64,000 nucleotides of DNA from Phocaeicola barnesiae DSM 18169 = JCM 13652 (GCF_000374585.1 NZ_KB894650.1:1-64000); one strand, 5' to 3'. Shown: positions 8,981 to 17,650, numbered from the stretch's first letter. The notes: generated by a model from the letters alone, not told the origin. Numbers and translations are program-made.

Positions 8981-9850
8981 TCAATTTCGTTTAGCAAATA
9001 AGTTGAGCAATGCCTTCACATAATCCTCGTCGGTACGCACAGACACCGCATCCACATTGCTGTGGGTGAACGTTTCATTCAGTTTCTGCTTGCGATCGAC
9101 CCACCAGGCATGATGAGCATTCCGTAAAGCCTTTGAAGAAGTATCTATCCATTGTTCGTGTCCGGTTTCGGCATCGCGTACACGCATCAGACCGACATCC
9201 GGGAGTTCCTCCAACCGTTTGTCGTATACCTGAATAGCCACCACATCATGCTTCCGGTTGGCTATGGTCAGTGCATTCTGATAATCGTTGTCATCGATGA
9301 AATCACTCAACATGAATGCCGTACAACGCTTCTTCAAAACATTCGTCAGATACTCGATCGCACACTGTATATTGGTACGATTACTTTCCGGTTGGAAATC
9401 AATCAGTTCGCGGATGATATACAGGATATGTTTACGTCCTTTCTTCGGCGGAATGAATTTTTCGATCTTATCAGAAAAGAATATGACACCGATCTTATCG
9501 TTGTTCTGGATAGCAGAAAAAGCGATGGTTGCGGCAATTTCTGTCACCATATCCTTCTTCATCTGTTTGATGGTACCGAAATCCAAGCTGTTGGAAACAT
9601 CCACCAGCAACATCACCGTCAGTTCACGTTCCTCTTCAAACACCTTAACGAACGGTTTGTCAAAACGGGCTGTCACATTCCAGTCGATATCACGTACGTC
9701 ATCACCATACTGATACTCGCGCACTTCGGAGAAAGCCATACCCCTACCCTTGAAGGCCGAATGATACTGCCCGGCAAAGATATTGCTCGAAAGTCCACGC
9801 GTCTTGATTTCTATCTGACGGACACGCTTTAAGAGTTCACTAGTTTCCAT
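8981..9850 (-). CDS. DUF58 (VWA-like) protein of the MoxR/Bat operon
   Basis: The product has 289 residues with no membrane segment. The DUF58 core motif (YGDDVRDIDWNVTARF, about residues 47-63) is followed by a VWA-like fold starting LLVDVSNSLDFG near 80, which keeps a D-x-S-x-S metal site. DUF58 proteins almost always sit beside a MoxR ATPase and are thought to be its partner or adaptor, as here. It is 166 bases downstream of moxR, the only wide gap in the operon, and that gap is filled by a palindrome array. Confidence 0.88.
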   Translation of the reverse strand: METSELLKRVRQIEIKTRGLSSNIFAGQYHSAFKGRGMAFSEVREYQYGDDVRDIDWNVTARFDKPFVKVFEEERELTVMLLVDVSNSLDFGTIKQMKKDMVTEIAATIAFSAIQNNDKIGVIFFSDKIEKFIPPKKGRKHILYIIRELIDFQPESNRTNIQCAIEYLTNVLKKRCTAFMLSDFIDDNDYQNALTIANRKHDVVAIQVYDKRLEELPDVGLMRVRDAETGHEQWIDTSSKALRNAHHAWWVDRKQKLNETFTHSNVDAVSVRTDEDYVKALLNLFAKRN

Positions 9851-9935
9851 TCTGTTCTTTCTGAATATATAGTTAAGCGGTTATCCTTTGACGGATATCC
9901 CTACGATTAATGTGTCCGGCAGCAGAGAAACCTAA

Positions 9936-10019
9936 GTTTCACTTCCGCCGAACCTACGTTTCACGATGGTGAAACATACATTCCACAAGCGTGGAACATC
10001 AAGAACTTACGTAAGTTTA
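9936..10019. repeat. Array A: four 18-base palindromes at 22-base period
   Basis: Four imperfect or perfect palindromes are centred at 9944.5, 9966.5, 9988.5 and 10010.5, exactly 22 bases apart: 18-base units with four-base linkers. The second is GTTTCAC-gatg-GTGAAAC, the third TTCCAC-aagc-GTGGAA, the fourth AACTTAC-GTAAGTT. The first is decayed (five of seven pairs). The stems differ in sequence while the spacing is fixed. The last unit overlaps the moxR stop codon. The array lies between two genes of one operon, so it is likely transcribed as a string of hairpins. Confidence 0.8.
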
Positions 10020-11012
10020 GGGCACTTCAACCTTATTCAGAATCTTGCTGACGATTTCTTCGGAAGTAACATTCGTTGCTTCAGCTTCGTAAGTCAGTCC
10101 GATACGGTGACGCAATACGTCGTGAGCCACAGCACGTACATCTTCCGGAATGACATAACCACGGCGCTTGATGAACGCATAGCTACGGGCTGCCAAAGCC
10201 AAGTTGATAGAAGCACGCGGAGAACCTCCGAAACCGATCAGTCCCTTCAGGTCTTTCAGGTCGTACTGTTCCGGATAACGGGTAGCAAAGACGATATCTG
10301 CAATGTACTGTTCAATCTTTTCATCCAGATAAACCTGACGCACCACTTTACGTGCTTCCAGGATATCTTCCGATTTCAGAATCGGGCGGATATCAATCTT
10401 TTCTCCAGAAATATTCTGACGGATAATCTTCTTTTCTTCTTCCAGTTTCGGGTAATCGATAATTACCTTCAGCATGAAACGGTCCACCTGAGCTTCCGGA
10501 AGCGGATAAGTACCTTCCTGCTCAATCGGGTTCTGGGTAGCCAGCACAAGGAAAGATTCGGGCAGGCGGAAAGTTTCCTTACTTAAAGTCACCTGACGTT
10601 CCTGCATGGCTTCCAGCAATGCACTCTGTACCTTTGCCGGAGCACGGTTAATTTCATCGGCCAATACGAAGTTTGCAAAGACAGGACCTTTGTTGGCGAT
10701 GAATTTCTCTTCTTTCTGACTGTATATCATGGTACCGATCACATCGGCAGGCAGCAAATCCGGAGTAAACTGGATACGGCTATATTTTGCATCAATCAAA
10801 GAAGCCAAGGTCTTGATGGCCAATGTCTTCGCCAAACCAGGCACACCTTCCAGCAGGATATGTCCGTCTGACAACAGACCGATTAACAATGATTCTACAA
10901 GATGTTTCTGACCCACAATCACCTGGTCCATGCCGGTCATCAAGTTAGTAACGAATGCACTCTGACGTTCTATGCGTTCGTTCAATTCACGAATGTCAAT
11001 AGCTTCAGCCAT
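10017..11012 (-). CDS. moxR: MoxR-family AAA+ ATPase
   Basis: The product has 331 residues. The Walker A motif is GVPGLAKT (about 56-63), Walker B is VLADEINRAP near 113, a sensor-1 asparagine lies in LATQNP, and an arginine-rich lid domain follows. MoxR ATPases act as chaperones for VWA-domain proteins, and here the gene leads an operon of DUF58, BatA and BatB, its expected clients. A promoter lies at about 11089-11120, implying a leader of about 70 bases. Confidence 0.92.
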   Translation of the reverse strand: MAEAIDIRELNERIERQSAFVTNLMTGMDQVIVGQKHLVESLLIGLLSDGHILLEGVPGLAKTLAIKTLASLIDAKYSRIQFTPDLLPADVIGTMIYSQKEEKFIANKGPVFANFVLADEINRAPAKVQSALLEAMQERQVTLSKETFRLPESFLVLATQNPIEQEGTYPLPEAQVDRFMLKVIIDYPKLEEEKKIIRQNISGEKIDIRPILKSEDILEARKVVRQVYLDEKIEQYIADIVFATRYPEQYDLKDLKGLIGFGGSPRASINLALAARSYAFIKRRGYVIPEDVRAVAHDVLRHRIGLTYEAEATNVTSEEIVSKILNKVEVP

Positions 11013-11088
11013 AATTTCTTTTCTATTTTAAATATTCCAATTTGTTTCTTTATACTGCTTTTTCGGACACTTTATCTTAAAAGCACCC

Positions 11089-11120
11089 CAAAATTAACGC
11101 ATTCGATTAACAGGCACAAC
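11089..11120 (-). promoter_or_regulatory. Promoter of the moxR-bat operon
   Basis: Read on the minus strand: GTTG (one mismatch to TTTG) at 11117-11120, a 20-base spacer, and TAATTTTG (a perfect TAnnTTTG) at 11089-11096. This is the Bacteroides housekeeping promoter shape. Confidence 0.65.
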
Positions 11121-11219
11121 TAATTTTTATTAAAAAATACATGTGCCATTCTCCTTTTAAATCTAATTGAACTAAAGAAATCTAAATTTACAGATTCTGT
11201 ACAGATTTCTTTACCGCCG

Positions 11220-12689
11220 TCAGTTTTTCGGAGATAATTTCGGTATCTGCAGGACTGTACCTACAGGAACATTGTCGGGATTCTTGATAACCTTCCGGTT
11301 ATGACGGACGATGTAAGGCCACAATTTCTTGTTACCGTAATATTTCAAGGCTACCTTCACCAAACTTTCACCGTTCTGCAACGTATAGGTATCCATCGTT
11401 CCAGTAATGGTATACTCCATGGTATCGGCCAAGGTTTCCCGCTTTACGGCCTGTGGCTTTTCATCCTTAACAGGTGCTCGAGTCTTCACGACCGGAGCCG
11501 CAGAAGAGACAGTCGGTAGAGTCACATGTACCGGTTTCTGCTTTACAACCGAATCCGGTTTCTGCCTGCCAACCGAATCTGCTTGAACAGTCTCCATGGC
11601 AGCAAGTGTGTCCAGAGTCTCCTTCTTTTCCGTACTTTTCGGAAGCAGTATGGCATTGTTCACCTTTTTTTCTGAGATCAATTCCCGTAAAAGTGCTTCA
11701 GGAATATACCTTCTTCCTGAGAGCAGTGCCCAAATGATACCTCCACCTATTAACACGCCAACCAATAAAATGGTTGCATACATGCACCAAGGAAGCTTGC
11801 TTCTTTCTTCTTTTTGTATTTTTTTATCAGAACTGTCTAACGGGATTTCAGACAGGCTTTGAGAACCATGCTCTGTTGCCGGCACTACTTCCGGAACGAC
11901 TTCCTTCTTCTCAGCCTCCTGACTGACAGGCTCTTCGTGGGTTTCTGATTGGGATGCATCATCTGCTTCGACGGATGATTCAATTTGTGGAATATCAGCA
12001 TTCTGAGATTCCTCTTTATCCACGACAGGAAGTTTTTCTTCCTCAGTTCCCTGCACATCAGACAAATGATTCTCTTCATGGTTCTCTTCCGAAACGGGTG
12101 TTTCAGGCTCAGTGAGCGATGCGTCATCCGGGCTGGTCTGTTCAATTGATTCATCGGATAAACGCTCTTCCTCTTTAAGAACAGATTCTTCACCCGGCAA
12201 ATCCTGTTCGCCTGTGTCGGCAGCCAAAGCACCGGAATCGACAGATTCATCGGTACCGACACCCTCCTGTTTTTCTGTATCCAGAAGACTGTCGGATGCT
12301 TCTCCGGTCTTTTCTTCTTCCGGTAGTTGCTCCTCTCCCTCTTCATCCATATCCTCGAAATGAGTATGCTCATTCAGGATGACAGTTTCAAAATGCGCGA
12401 AAGGTTTGTTGATACTGTCCCGCATCGCCACATCGGGAGTAAAAGTAATTCTCGAACGCCCCTGCGTCCCGGTACGTTCCTCACTCTCTTCCTCATCACT
12501 TCCTCGGGAATCTGTCTCGATACGCTTGAAGGTTCCCAATCCTTTCACCTTGATGTATTTATCTCGTTCCAAGGCACGACGAATCAGTTCGAAAAACGCT
12601 TTCACGAACGCGTCAGCATCTTTCGGGTCCATCTGATGCCGTTTGGTAAGTGCTTCTATCAGATATTGCAAGGTTAACTTTTCATTCAT
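11220..12689 (-). CDS. Membrane protein with HU-like and LysM domains
   Basis: The product has 489 residues. Residues 1-115 are an HU/IHF-type DNA-binding fold (KVKGLGTFKRIETD around 47-60, then FTPDVAMRDSINKPF). Residues 116-296 are a very acidic low-complexity linker. One transmembrane helix lies at about 301-323. Residues 433-485 are a LysM-like peptidoglycan-binding domain with the family's paired ends (YTLQNGESLVKVALKYYG and VPVGTVLQIP). The expected topology is DNA-binding domain inside and LysM in the periplasm. The start overlaps the stop of the classic HU gene upstream by eight bases, so the two are coupled. The function is not established; a link between nucleoid and cell wall is my inference. 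Confidence 0.8.
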   Translation of the reverse strand: MNEKLTLQYLIEALTKRHQMDPKDADAFVKAFFELIRRALERDKYIKVKGLGTFKRIETDSRGSDEEESEERTGTQGRSRITFTPDVAMRDSINKPFAHFETVILNEHTHFEDMDEEGEEQLPEEEKTGEASDSLLDTEKQEGVGTDESVDSGALAADTGEQDLPGEESVLKEEERLSDESIEQTSPDDASLTEPETPVSEENHEENHLSDVQGTEEEKLPVVDKEESQNADIPQIESSVEADDASQSETHEEPVSQEAEKKEVVPEVVPATEHGSQSLSEIPLDSSDKKIQKEERSKLPWCMYATILLVGVLIGGGIIWALLSGRRYIPEALLRELISEKKVNNAILLPKSTEKKETLDTLAAMETVQADSVGRQKPDSVVKQKPVHVTLPTVSSAAPVVKTRAPVKDEKPQAVKRETLADTMEYTITGTMDTYTLQNGESLVKVALKYYGNKKLWPYIVRHNRKVIKNPDNVPVGTVLQIPKLSPKN

Positions 12690-12972
12690 CGGCAGAGGTG
12701 TTTGTCGGATAGTCTTTTAACAGAGAATCGGGGGTAAATGTCAGGACCAGTTTAGGAGGAACCAGCAGGCGTTGTTTCGTCATCGGATTGATAATGATGC
12801 GTTCCAACCGTTTCCTCACCTCAAACCGTCCGAACCCTTCGACTGAAATCAGATTACCTTCTTGCAGTTCCTGGGTCATGATGTCAACAAGAGATGCCAC
12901 CAATTGGGTGGCATCCTTGTTCGTATATCCTAAACTCCGTGATAATTCGCCTACGAATTCCTTATTGTTCAT
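12682..12972 (-). CDS. HU-family DNA-binding protein
   Basis: The product has 96 residues and a standard HU/IHF fold: two N-terminal helices (about 3-38), the ISVEGFGRFEVRKR strand pair, an arm region containing the expected NPMT, and a final helix beginning FTPDSLLKDY. It bends or coats DNA. It follows rimO by 19 bases, and its stop overlaps the start of the HU-LysM gene, so both HU-type proteins are likely made together. Confidence 0.9.
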   Translation of the reverse strand: MNNKEFVGELSRSLGYTNKDATQLVASLVDIMTQELQEGNLISVEGFGRFEVRKRLERIIINPMTKQRLLVPPKLVLTFTPDSLLKDYPTNTSADE

Positions 12973-12991
12973 AAAAACGACACTTACTAAA

Positions 12992-14290
12992 TCAAATCAA
13001 AGACGCATACAGGTCGAAATCATCTGCATCGTATACACGAACCTGATAAAAGTGACCGATCCTCAGATGTTTTTCCCCTTCTTTTATCAGAACTTCCGGA
13101 TCGACCTCCGGAGAATCGAATTCAGTACGTCCGATGTAATACTCTCCTTCTTTCCGGTCAATCATGACCTTGAACTCCTGACCGATTTTTACGTGGCTCA
13201 GTTCGGCTGAGATTTCCTGCTGGATGGCCATCAACTCATCCAACCGTTGCTGTTTAAGCTCATGCGGAATTTCATCCTCGTAATGTTCGGCTGCATAGGT
13301 CCCTTCTTCTTCCGAATAGGCAAAAGCACCCATACGGTCAAAACGGACTTTCCGTACAAATTCCTTCAGTTCTTCGAAATCGGCCTCCGTTTCTCCTGGA
13401 TGTCCCACCATCAAGGTCGTACGCAGATGAATACCGGGCACTTCCCTACGGAATTCCTCTATCAGCTGATAAGTCTCTTCCTTCGTCACATGGCGGCGCA
13501 TTTTCTGCAGCATGTTATCGCTGATGTGCTGCAACGCAATGTCCATGTACCGGCATACGTTCGGATGTTCCCGCATCACACGGAACAGTTCTTTCGGGAA
13601 ATGAGCCGGATATGCGTAATGCAACCGGATCCACTCTACACCCGGAATAGCTGCCATCTGCTCAATCAATTCAGGAAGCATCTGCTTCTTATACAGGTCT
13701 ACACCATAATAGGTCAGTTCCTGCGCAATAACCTGGAATTCCTTGACACCTTCGGATACTAGCAGACGGACCTCGTCCAGAATTTCTTCCATCGGACGAG
13801 ATATATGCTTACCGGTTATGATAGGAATAGCACAATAAGAGCACTTACGGTCACACCCTTCAGAAATTTTCAGATATGCGTAATGTTTCGGAGTAGTCAG
13901 ATGGCGTTCAATGGCATGGTCAGCCTGATAAGTCTTACCCAAATCGGCCAGCAGTTCATTCCAGTTGAACTTTCCATAAAATTTATCTACTTGAGGGATT
14001 TCTACCTTCAATTCCTGCAGATAGCGTTCTGAAAGACATCCCATGACATACAGTTTCCGGAGCTTGCCTTCTTCCTTAGCCTGGCAAAATTCCAGAATCA
14101 TATTGATAGACTCCTCCTTGGCATCGCCGATGAAGCCACATGTATTGATGACAGCTATCTCACCCTGAGGATTTTCGCTATCGTGAGTTACCTTGTAACC
14201 GTTTGCTTCCAGCTGTTTCATCAGCTTCTCGGAATCAACCAGATTCTTCGAACAGCCCAAGGTTACGATATCAATTGTATTTTTTCTCAT
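12992..14290 (-). CDS. rimO: RimO, ribosomal protein S12 methylthiotransferase
   Basis: The product is 432 residues, the normal length. An N-terminal MTTase domain holds three cluster cysteines (C13, C51, C85). The radical-SAM motif C-x3-C-x2-C is at C146, C150 and C153 (CDRKCSYC). A C-terminal TRAM domain lies at about 368-430. RimO adds a methylthio group to the conserved aspartate of S12, using SAM and two [4Fe-4S] clusters. The start overlaps the ftsY stop by four bases. Confidence 0.93.
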   Translation of the reverse strand: MRKNTIDIVTLGCSKNLVDSEKLMKQLEANGYKVTHDSENPQGEIAVINTCGFIGDAKEESINMILEFCQAKEEGKLRKLYVMGCLSERYLQELKVEIPQVDKFYGKFNWNELLADLGKTYQADHAIERHLTTPKHYAYLKISEGCDRKCSYCAIPIITGKHISRPMEEILDEVRLLVSEGVKEFQVIAQELTYYGVDLYKKQMLPELIEQMAAIPGVEWIRLHYAYPAHFPKELFRVMREHPNVCRYMDIALQHISDNMLQKMRRHVTKEETYQLIEEFRREVPGIHLRTTLMVGHPGETEADFEELKEFVRKVRFDRMGAFAYSEEEGTYAAEHYEDEIPHELKQQRLDELMAIQQEISAELSHVKIGQEFKVMIDRKEGEYYIGRTEFDSPEVDPEVLIKEGEKHLRIGHFYQVRVYDADDFDLYASLI

Positions 14291-15249
14291 TTATTATCTG
14301 TTCCGAATAATGAATCGACAAATTCGCGACGGCGGAAAATCTGCAGATCTTCCATACCTTCTCCCAGTCCGATGTATTTTACAGGAATCTTGAACTGGTC
14401 AGAAATACCGATAACTACCCCACCTTTTGCAGTACCGTCCAGTTTGGTGATGGCCATGGCATTCACCTCCGTAGCCAATGTAAACTGTTTGGCCTGTTCG
14501 AATGCATTCTGTCCTGTAGAACCGTCCAGTACCAGCAATACTTCATGTGGAGCTTCCGGTACAACTTTCTGCATGACTTTCTTGATTTTTGTCAGCTCGT
14601 TCATCAAACCGATCTTGTTATGCAGACGTCCTGCCGTATCAATAATAACGACATCCGCATGATTGGCAACTGCCGAACTCAATGTATCGAAAGCAACGGA
14701 TGCAGGGTCTGATCCCATCTTCTGCTTAATGACAGGTACCCCTACACGTTCGCCCCAAATCACCAATTGTTCTACGGCAGCGGCACGGAAGGTATCAGCA
14801 GCACCCAAATAAACGGATTTACCCGCTTTTTTGAATTGATAGGCCAGTTTACCGATGGTAGTGGTTTTTCCGACTCCGTTTACCCCGACTACCATGATGA
14901 CATAAGGCGTCTTATCGGCAGGTACATTGAAATCATCCGCATCTACAGAGTTGTTTTCCGTCAATAAGGCTGCAATTTCTTCCCGTAGGATATTGTTCAG
15001 TTCTTGCGTATTGACATATTTATCTTTTGCCACACGTGCCTCAATACGTTTGATGATTTTCAGCGTAGTTTCTACACCAACATCCGACGTGATCAAGACC
15101 TCCTCCAGATTGTCCAATACTTCATCGTCGACTTTCGATTTTCCGGCTACAGCACGCGCGATTTTACCAAAGACGCTCTCTTTCGTCTTGGATAATCCTT
15201 TATCTAAGGTCTCTTTCTTTTCCTTCGAGAAAAAACTAAAAAATCCCAT
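14287..15249 (-). CDS. ftsY: FtsY, signal recognition particle receptor
   Basis: The product has 320 residues. A short N-terminal basic segment precedes the SRP-GTPase NG domain. Motifs seen are GVNGVGKTTTIGKLA (G1), DTAGRLHN (G3) and TKLDGTAKGG (G4). It lacks the long acidic A domain of the E. coli protein, which is usual in Bacteroidetes. It docks SRP-ribosome complexes at the inner membrane. A strong promoter lies just upstream, and rimO, hu and hu-lysM follow in one transcription unit. Confidence 0.95.
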   Translation of the reverse strand: MGFFSFFSKEKKETLDKGLSKTKESVFGKIARAVAGKSKVDDEVLDNLEEVLITSDVGVETTLKIIKRIEARVAKDKYVNTQELNNILREEIAALLTENNSVDADDFNVPADKTPYVIMVVGVNGVGKTTTIGKLAYQFKKAGKSVYLGAADTFRAAAVEQLVIWGERVGVPVIKQKMGSDPASVAFDTLSSAVANHADVVIIDTAGRLHNKIGLMNELTKIKKVMQKVVPEAPHEVLLVLDGSTGQNAFEQAKQFTLATEVNAMAITKLDGTAKGGVVIGISDQFKIPVKYIGLGEGMEDLQIFRRREFVDSLFGTDNK

Positions 15250-15278
15250 ACGCTTGTGTTTATTATCTAATTATGACA

Positions 15279-15310
15279 CAAAGATATAACTAATCTTGTA
15301 TACAGACAAA
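15279..15310 (-). promoter_or_regulatory. Promoter of ftsY-rimO-hu unit
   Basis: On the minus strand: TTTG at 15307-15310, a 20-base spacer, TATCTTTG at 15279-15286. Both boxes match the Bacteroides consensus perfectly. The TTTG box lies inside the T tract of the preceding terminator. Confidence 0.85.
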
Positions 15311-15348
15311 AAAAAGTTCCTTTCATTCACGCATGAAAGGAACTTTTT
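15308..15348 (-). terminator. Terminator of the L28-L33 operon
   Basis: A perfect 16-base inverted repeat (15311-15326 with 15333-15348) with a six-base loop is followed on the minus strand by a run of T. It ends the rpmB-rpmG unit before the ftsY promoter takes over. Confidence 0.9.
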
Positions 15349-15375
15349 GTGTAGCATATACTTATATCTACTAGA

Positions 15376-15531
15376 TTACTTCTTGAAGAATTCCTGTACT
15401 TTTTCGTTAGGAACCATCTGTTCATCGAAGATGTAAGCACCTGTTTTCGGAGACTTAACCATCTTGATAACCTTAGTATAAGAACGGCCTTCTTTACCTG
15501 TCTGAAGGGTTGCGACTGTTTTCTTTGCCAT
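15376..15531 (-). CDS. DUF4295-type small protein of the L28-L33 operon
   Basis: The product is a basic protein of 51 residues beginning MAKKTVATLQTGKEG and ending in FFKK, too short for most gene finders. It starts eight bases after the rpmG stop. A small DUF4295 protein in this place, after L28 and L33, is a conserved Bacteroidetes arrangement, and the position suggests a ribosome-associated role. That function is inference from context; no catalytic motif is visible. Confidence 0.85.
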   Translation of the reverse strand: MAKKTVATLQTGKEGRSYTKVIKMVKSPKTGAYIFDEQMVPNEKVQEFFKK

Positions 15532-15539
15532 GGTCTATA

Positions 15540-15728
15540 TTATTTAATTTCTTTATGTACTGTTACTCTTTTCAAAATCGGATTGTACTTCTTCAGTTCC
15601 AATCTTTCAGTTGTATTCTTTCTGTTCTTAGTGGTAATGTAACGAGATGTTCCCGGCATACCGCTATCCTTCATTTCTGTGCATTCAAGAATTACTTGTA
15701 CTCTATTACCTTTAGCTTTCTTAGCCAT
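15540..15728 (-). CDS. rpmG: Ribosomal protein L33
   Basis: The product has 62 residues with the L33 pattern: a basic start ([16 protein letters not shown]), the central [23 protein letters not shown] block, and a basic tail. The zinc-binding CxxC pairs of the zinc form are absent (only one Cys), so this is the zinc-free type. It follows rpmB by 19 bases. Confidence 0.95.
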   Translation of the reverse strand: MAKKAKGNRVQVILECTEMKDSGMPGTSRYITTKNRKNTTERLELKKYNPILKRVTVHKEIK

Positions 15729-15747
15729 AGTTCTTTTCTCCTTTTAA

Positions 15748-16008
15748 TTAACCAATAATTTTGATAGTTTTCCAATCACAATAACCTTTGGCAACTGCTT
15801 CATTCAGCGCTGCGTCCAGGCCTTTCTTGTTAATAACTCGCAAGCCGTTAGCACAGATATTCAGGCTAATCCAGCAATCCTGTTCTACATAGTAGAATTT
15901 CTTAGTAAACAAGTTCACATCAAAAGTTCTTTTTGTTCTTCTCTTAGAGTGTGAAACATTGTTGCCAATCATGGCTTTCTTTCCGGTAATTTGACAAATT
16001 TTCGACAT
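15748..16008 (-). CDS. rpmB: Ribosomal protein L28
   Basis: The product has 86 residues. The L28 signature is clear: [21 protein letters not shown] followed by [13 protein letters not shown]. It is the first gene of the rpmB-rpmG-DUF4295 unit, which ends at the terminator near 15308-15348. Confidence 0.96.
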   Translation of the reverse strand: MSKICQITGKKAMIGNNVSHSKRRTKRTFDVNLFTKKFYYVEQDCWISLNICANGLRVINKKGLDAALNEAVAKGYCDWKTIKIIG

Positions 16009-16110
16009 TTCTATCTAGTTTTTATAGTTTTATTCATGGTTCTCTCAAACGGAGTGCAAAGTAAGCGATTTTATTTTTAATAAACAAGTTTTTCACAACT
16101 TATTTGCACT

Positions 16111-16611
16111 TTACTGTTCATTTTCGTTGTTTTGAACCAATTCAAGCAGTAATTGGAGTGCTTTTATGGTTGCAGCCTGGATATTCAGGTCTCTTCCGTT
16201 ATCTTCGCTCAACTTGGCAGTCAAAATTCTCTTTTTATCACCTGCAGCAACCCAAATGGTTCCAACTGGCTTTTCCGGAGTACCTCCTCCAGGACCGGCA
16301 ATGCCTGATGTTGCAATTGCATGATCGGTACCCAAGGTGTCCATGGCACCCTGCACCAGTTCCACCACAGTTTCTTCACTGACAGCCCCATGAGTCTCAA
16401 GCGTTTCCGCTTTTACTTGCAGCAGATTCCGTTTGACTTCATCTGCATACGCTACAATGCCGCCTTTATAGAAACGGGAACTACCAGGGATAGCAGTTAT
16501 GATGGCCGCCACATGTCCAGCTGTACAGCTCTCTGCAGTAGCCAAAGTAAAGCCTTCTCTCCAGAAGATCTCACTTATTTCCTTACTGAGTGTTTTAGTT
16601 TCTACTGACAT
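16111..16611 (-). CDS. CinA C-terminal domain amidohydrolase (PncC type)
   Basis: The product has 166 residues and consists only of the CinA C-terminal domain. Signature stretches are LATAESCTAG near 24-33 and TSGIAGPGGGTPEKPVGT near 101-118. Stand-alone CinA-C proteins deamidate nicotinamide mononucleotide to nicotinate mononucleotide in pyridine nucleotide salvage. The N-terminal molybdopterin-like domain of full CinA is missing, and there is no room for it upstream. It is the last gene of map-tsaD-cinA, 16 bases after tsaD. Confidence 0.9.
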   Translation of the reverse strand: MSVETKTLSKEISEIFWREGFTLATAESCTAGHVAAIITAIPGSSRFYKGGIVAYADEVKRNLLQVKAETLETHGAVSEETVVELVQGAMDTLGTDHAIATSGIAGPGGGTPEKPVGTIWVAAGDKKRILTAKLSEDNGRDLNIQAATIKALQLLLELVQNNENEQ

Positions 16612-16627
16612 AAATTTATCAATTAAG

Positions 16628-17650
16628 TTATTTAATGGTTACCCGTGAATATGCGGGTTTATCTATCGAACAAAAATCTTTATCCAGGAACTTGAAATAG
16701 CCTGTTATGGCAATCATGGCAGCATTGTCGGTCGTATAACCGAATTTAGGAATGTAAATTTTCCATCCATATTTCTGCGCGTGTTCATGAAAAGCATTTC
16801 GCAGCCCGTTGTTGGCAGAAACGCCTCCGGCAACAGCCACCTCATTAATACCGGTGTCTTTTACAACCTTCCGCAACTTGTCCATCAGGATATCTACAAT
16901 CGTATGCTCCAGAGATGCTGCCAAATCCGTTTTATGGTGTTCTACAAAATCCGGATCTTCCTTTACCCAATCTCTCAACGAATACAAAAATGAAGTTTTC
17001 AAGCCACTGAAACTGTAATCATATCCGGGGATATGAGGTTTACTGAATGAAAATGCCTTTGGATTTCCCTGACGGGCCAACTTATCAATAATCGGACCTC
17101 CCGGATAACCTAATCCCATCACCTTGGAACATTTATCAATGGCTTCTCCGGCCGCATCATCGATGGTTTGTCCCAAGACCTCCATATTATTATAGGCGTT
17201 TACCCGAATAATCTGTGAGTTTCCACCTGAAACCAACAGGCAGATGAAAGGATAATTCGGTTGATTATGGTCGTCTTCCGACTCTTTGATAAAATGCGCC
17301 AAAACATGGCCCTGCAAATGGTTCACTTCAACCATCGGAATATCCAAGGCACGCGCAAAGCCTTTGGCAAAAGAAACTCCTACCAGAAGTGAACCCATCA
17401 GTCCTGGTCCACGAGTAAATGCCACAGCGCTCAGCTGCTCCTTCGTCACGCCGGCTCTCTTTAAAGCTTCGTGAACAACCGGGACAATATTCTGCTGATG
17501 GGCACGTGAAGCCAGTTCCGGAACAACACCTCCATAAGCCTCATGAACCGCCTGACTGGCTATGACACTTGAAAGCAATACGCCATTCTTTATAACAGCA
17601 GCCGAAGTGTCGTCACAGGAAGATTCAATACCCAATATAATTGTATCCAT
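16628..17650 (-). CDS. tsaD: TsaD, tRNA threonylcarbamoyladenosine transferase subunit
   Basis: The product is 340 residues, full length. It begins LGIESSCDDTSAAV, the ASKHA-fold phosphate-binding start, and carries the metal-binding pair in NHLQGHVLAHF plus the later GGVSANNGLR motif. With TsaB, TsaE and TsaC it makes t6A at position 37 of ANN-decoding tRNAs; those partners are not in this window. It lies 11 bases after map. Confidence 0.95.
   Translation of the reverse strand: MDTIILGIESSCDDTSAAVIKNGVLLSSVIASQAVHEAYGGVVPELASRAHQQNIVPVVHEALKRAGVTKEQLSAVAFTRGPGLMGSLLVGVSFAKGFARALDIPMVEVNHLQGHVLAHFIKESEDDHNQPNYPFICLLVSGGNSQIIRVNAYNNMEVLGQTIDDAAGEAIDKCSKVMGLGYPGGPIIDKLARQGNPKAFSFSKPHIPGYDYSFSGLKTSFLYSLRDWVKEDPDFVEHHKTDLAASLEHTIVDILMDKLRKVVKDTGINEVAVAGGVSANNGLRNAFHEHAQKYGWKIYIPKFGYTTDNAAMIAITGYFKFLDKDFCSIDKPAYSRVTIK

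Noticed and set aside
8973-8997. Longer start for the BatD-like gene at 8997
   Set aside because: It would overlap the DUF58 gene by 17 bases and put eight extra polar residues ahead of a good signal peptide.
9936-10019. Array A as a small CRISPR array
   Set aside because: The units are not identical direct repeats, the linkers are four bases, and there are no cas genes anywhere in the window.
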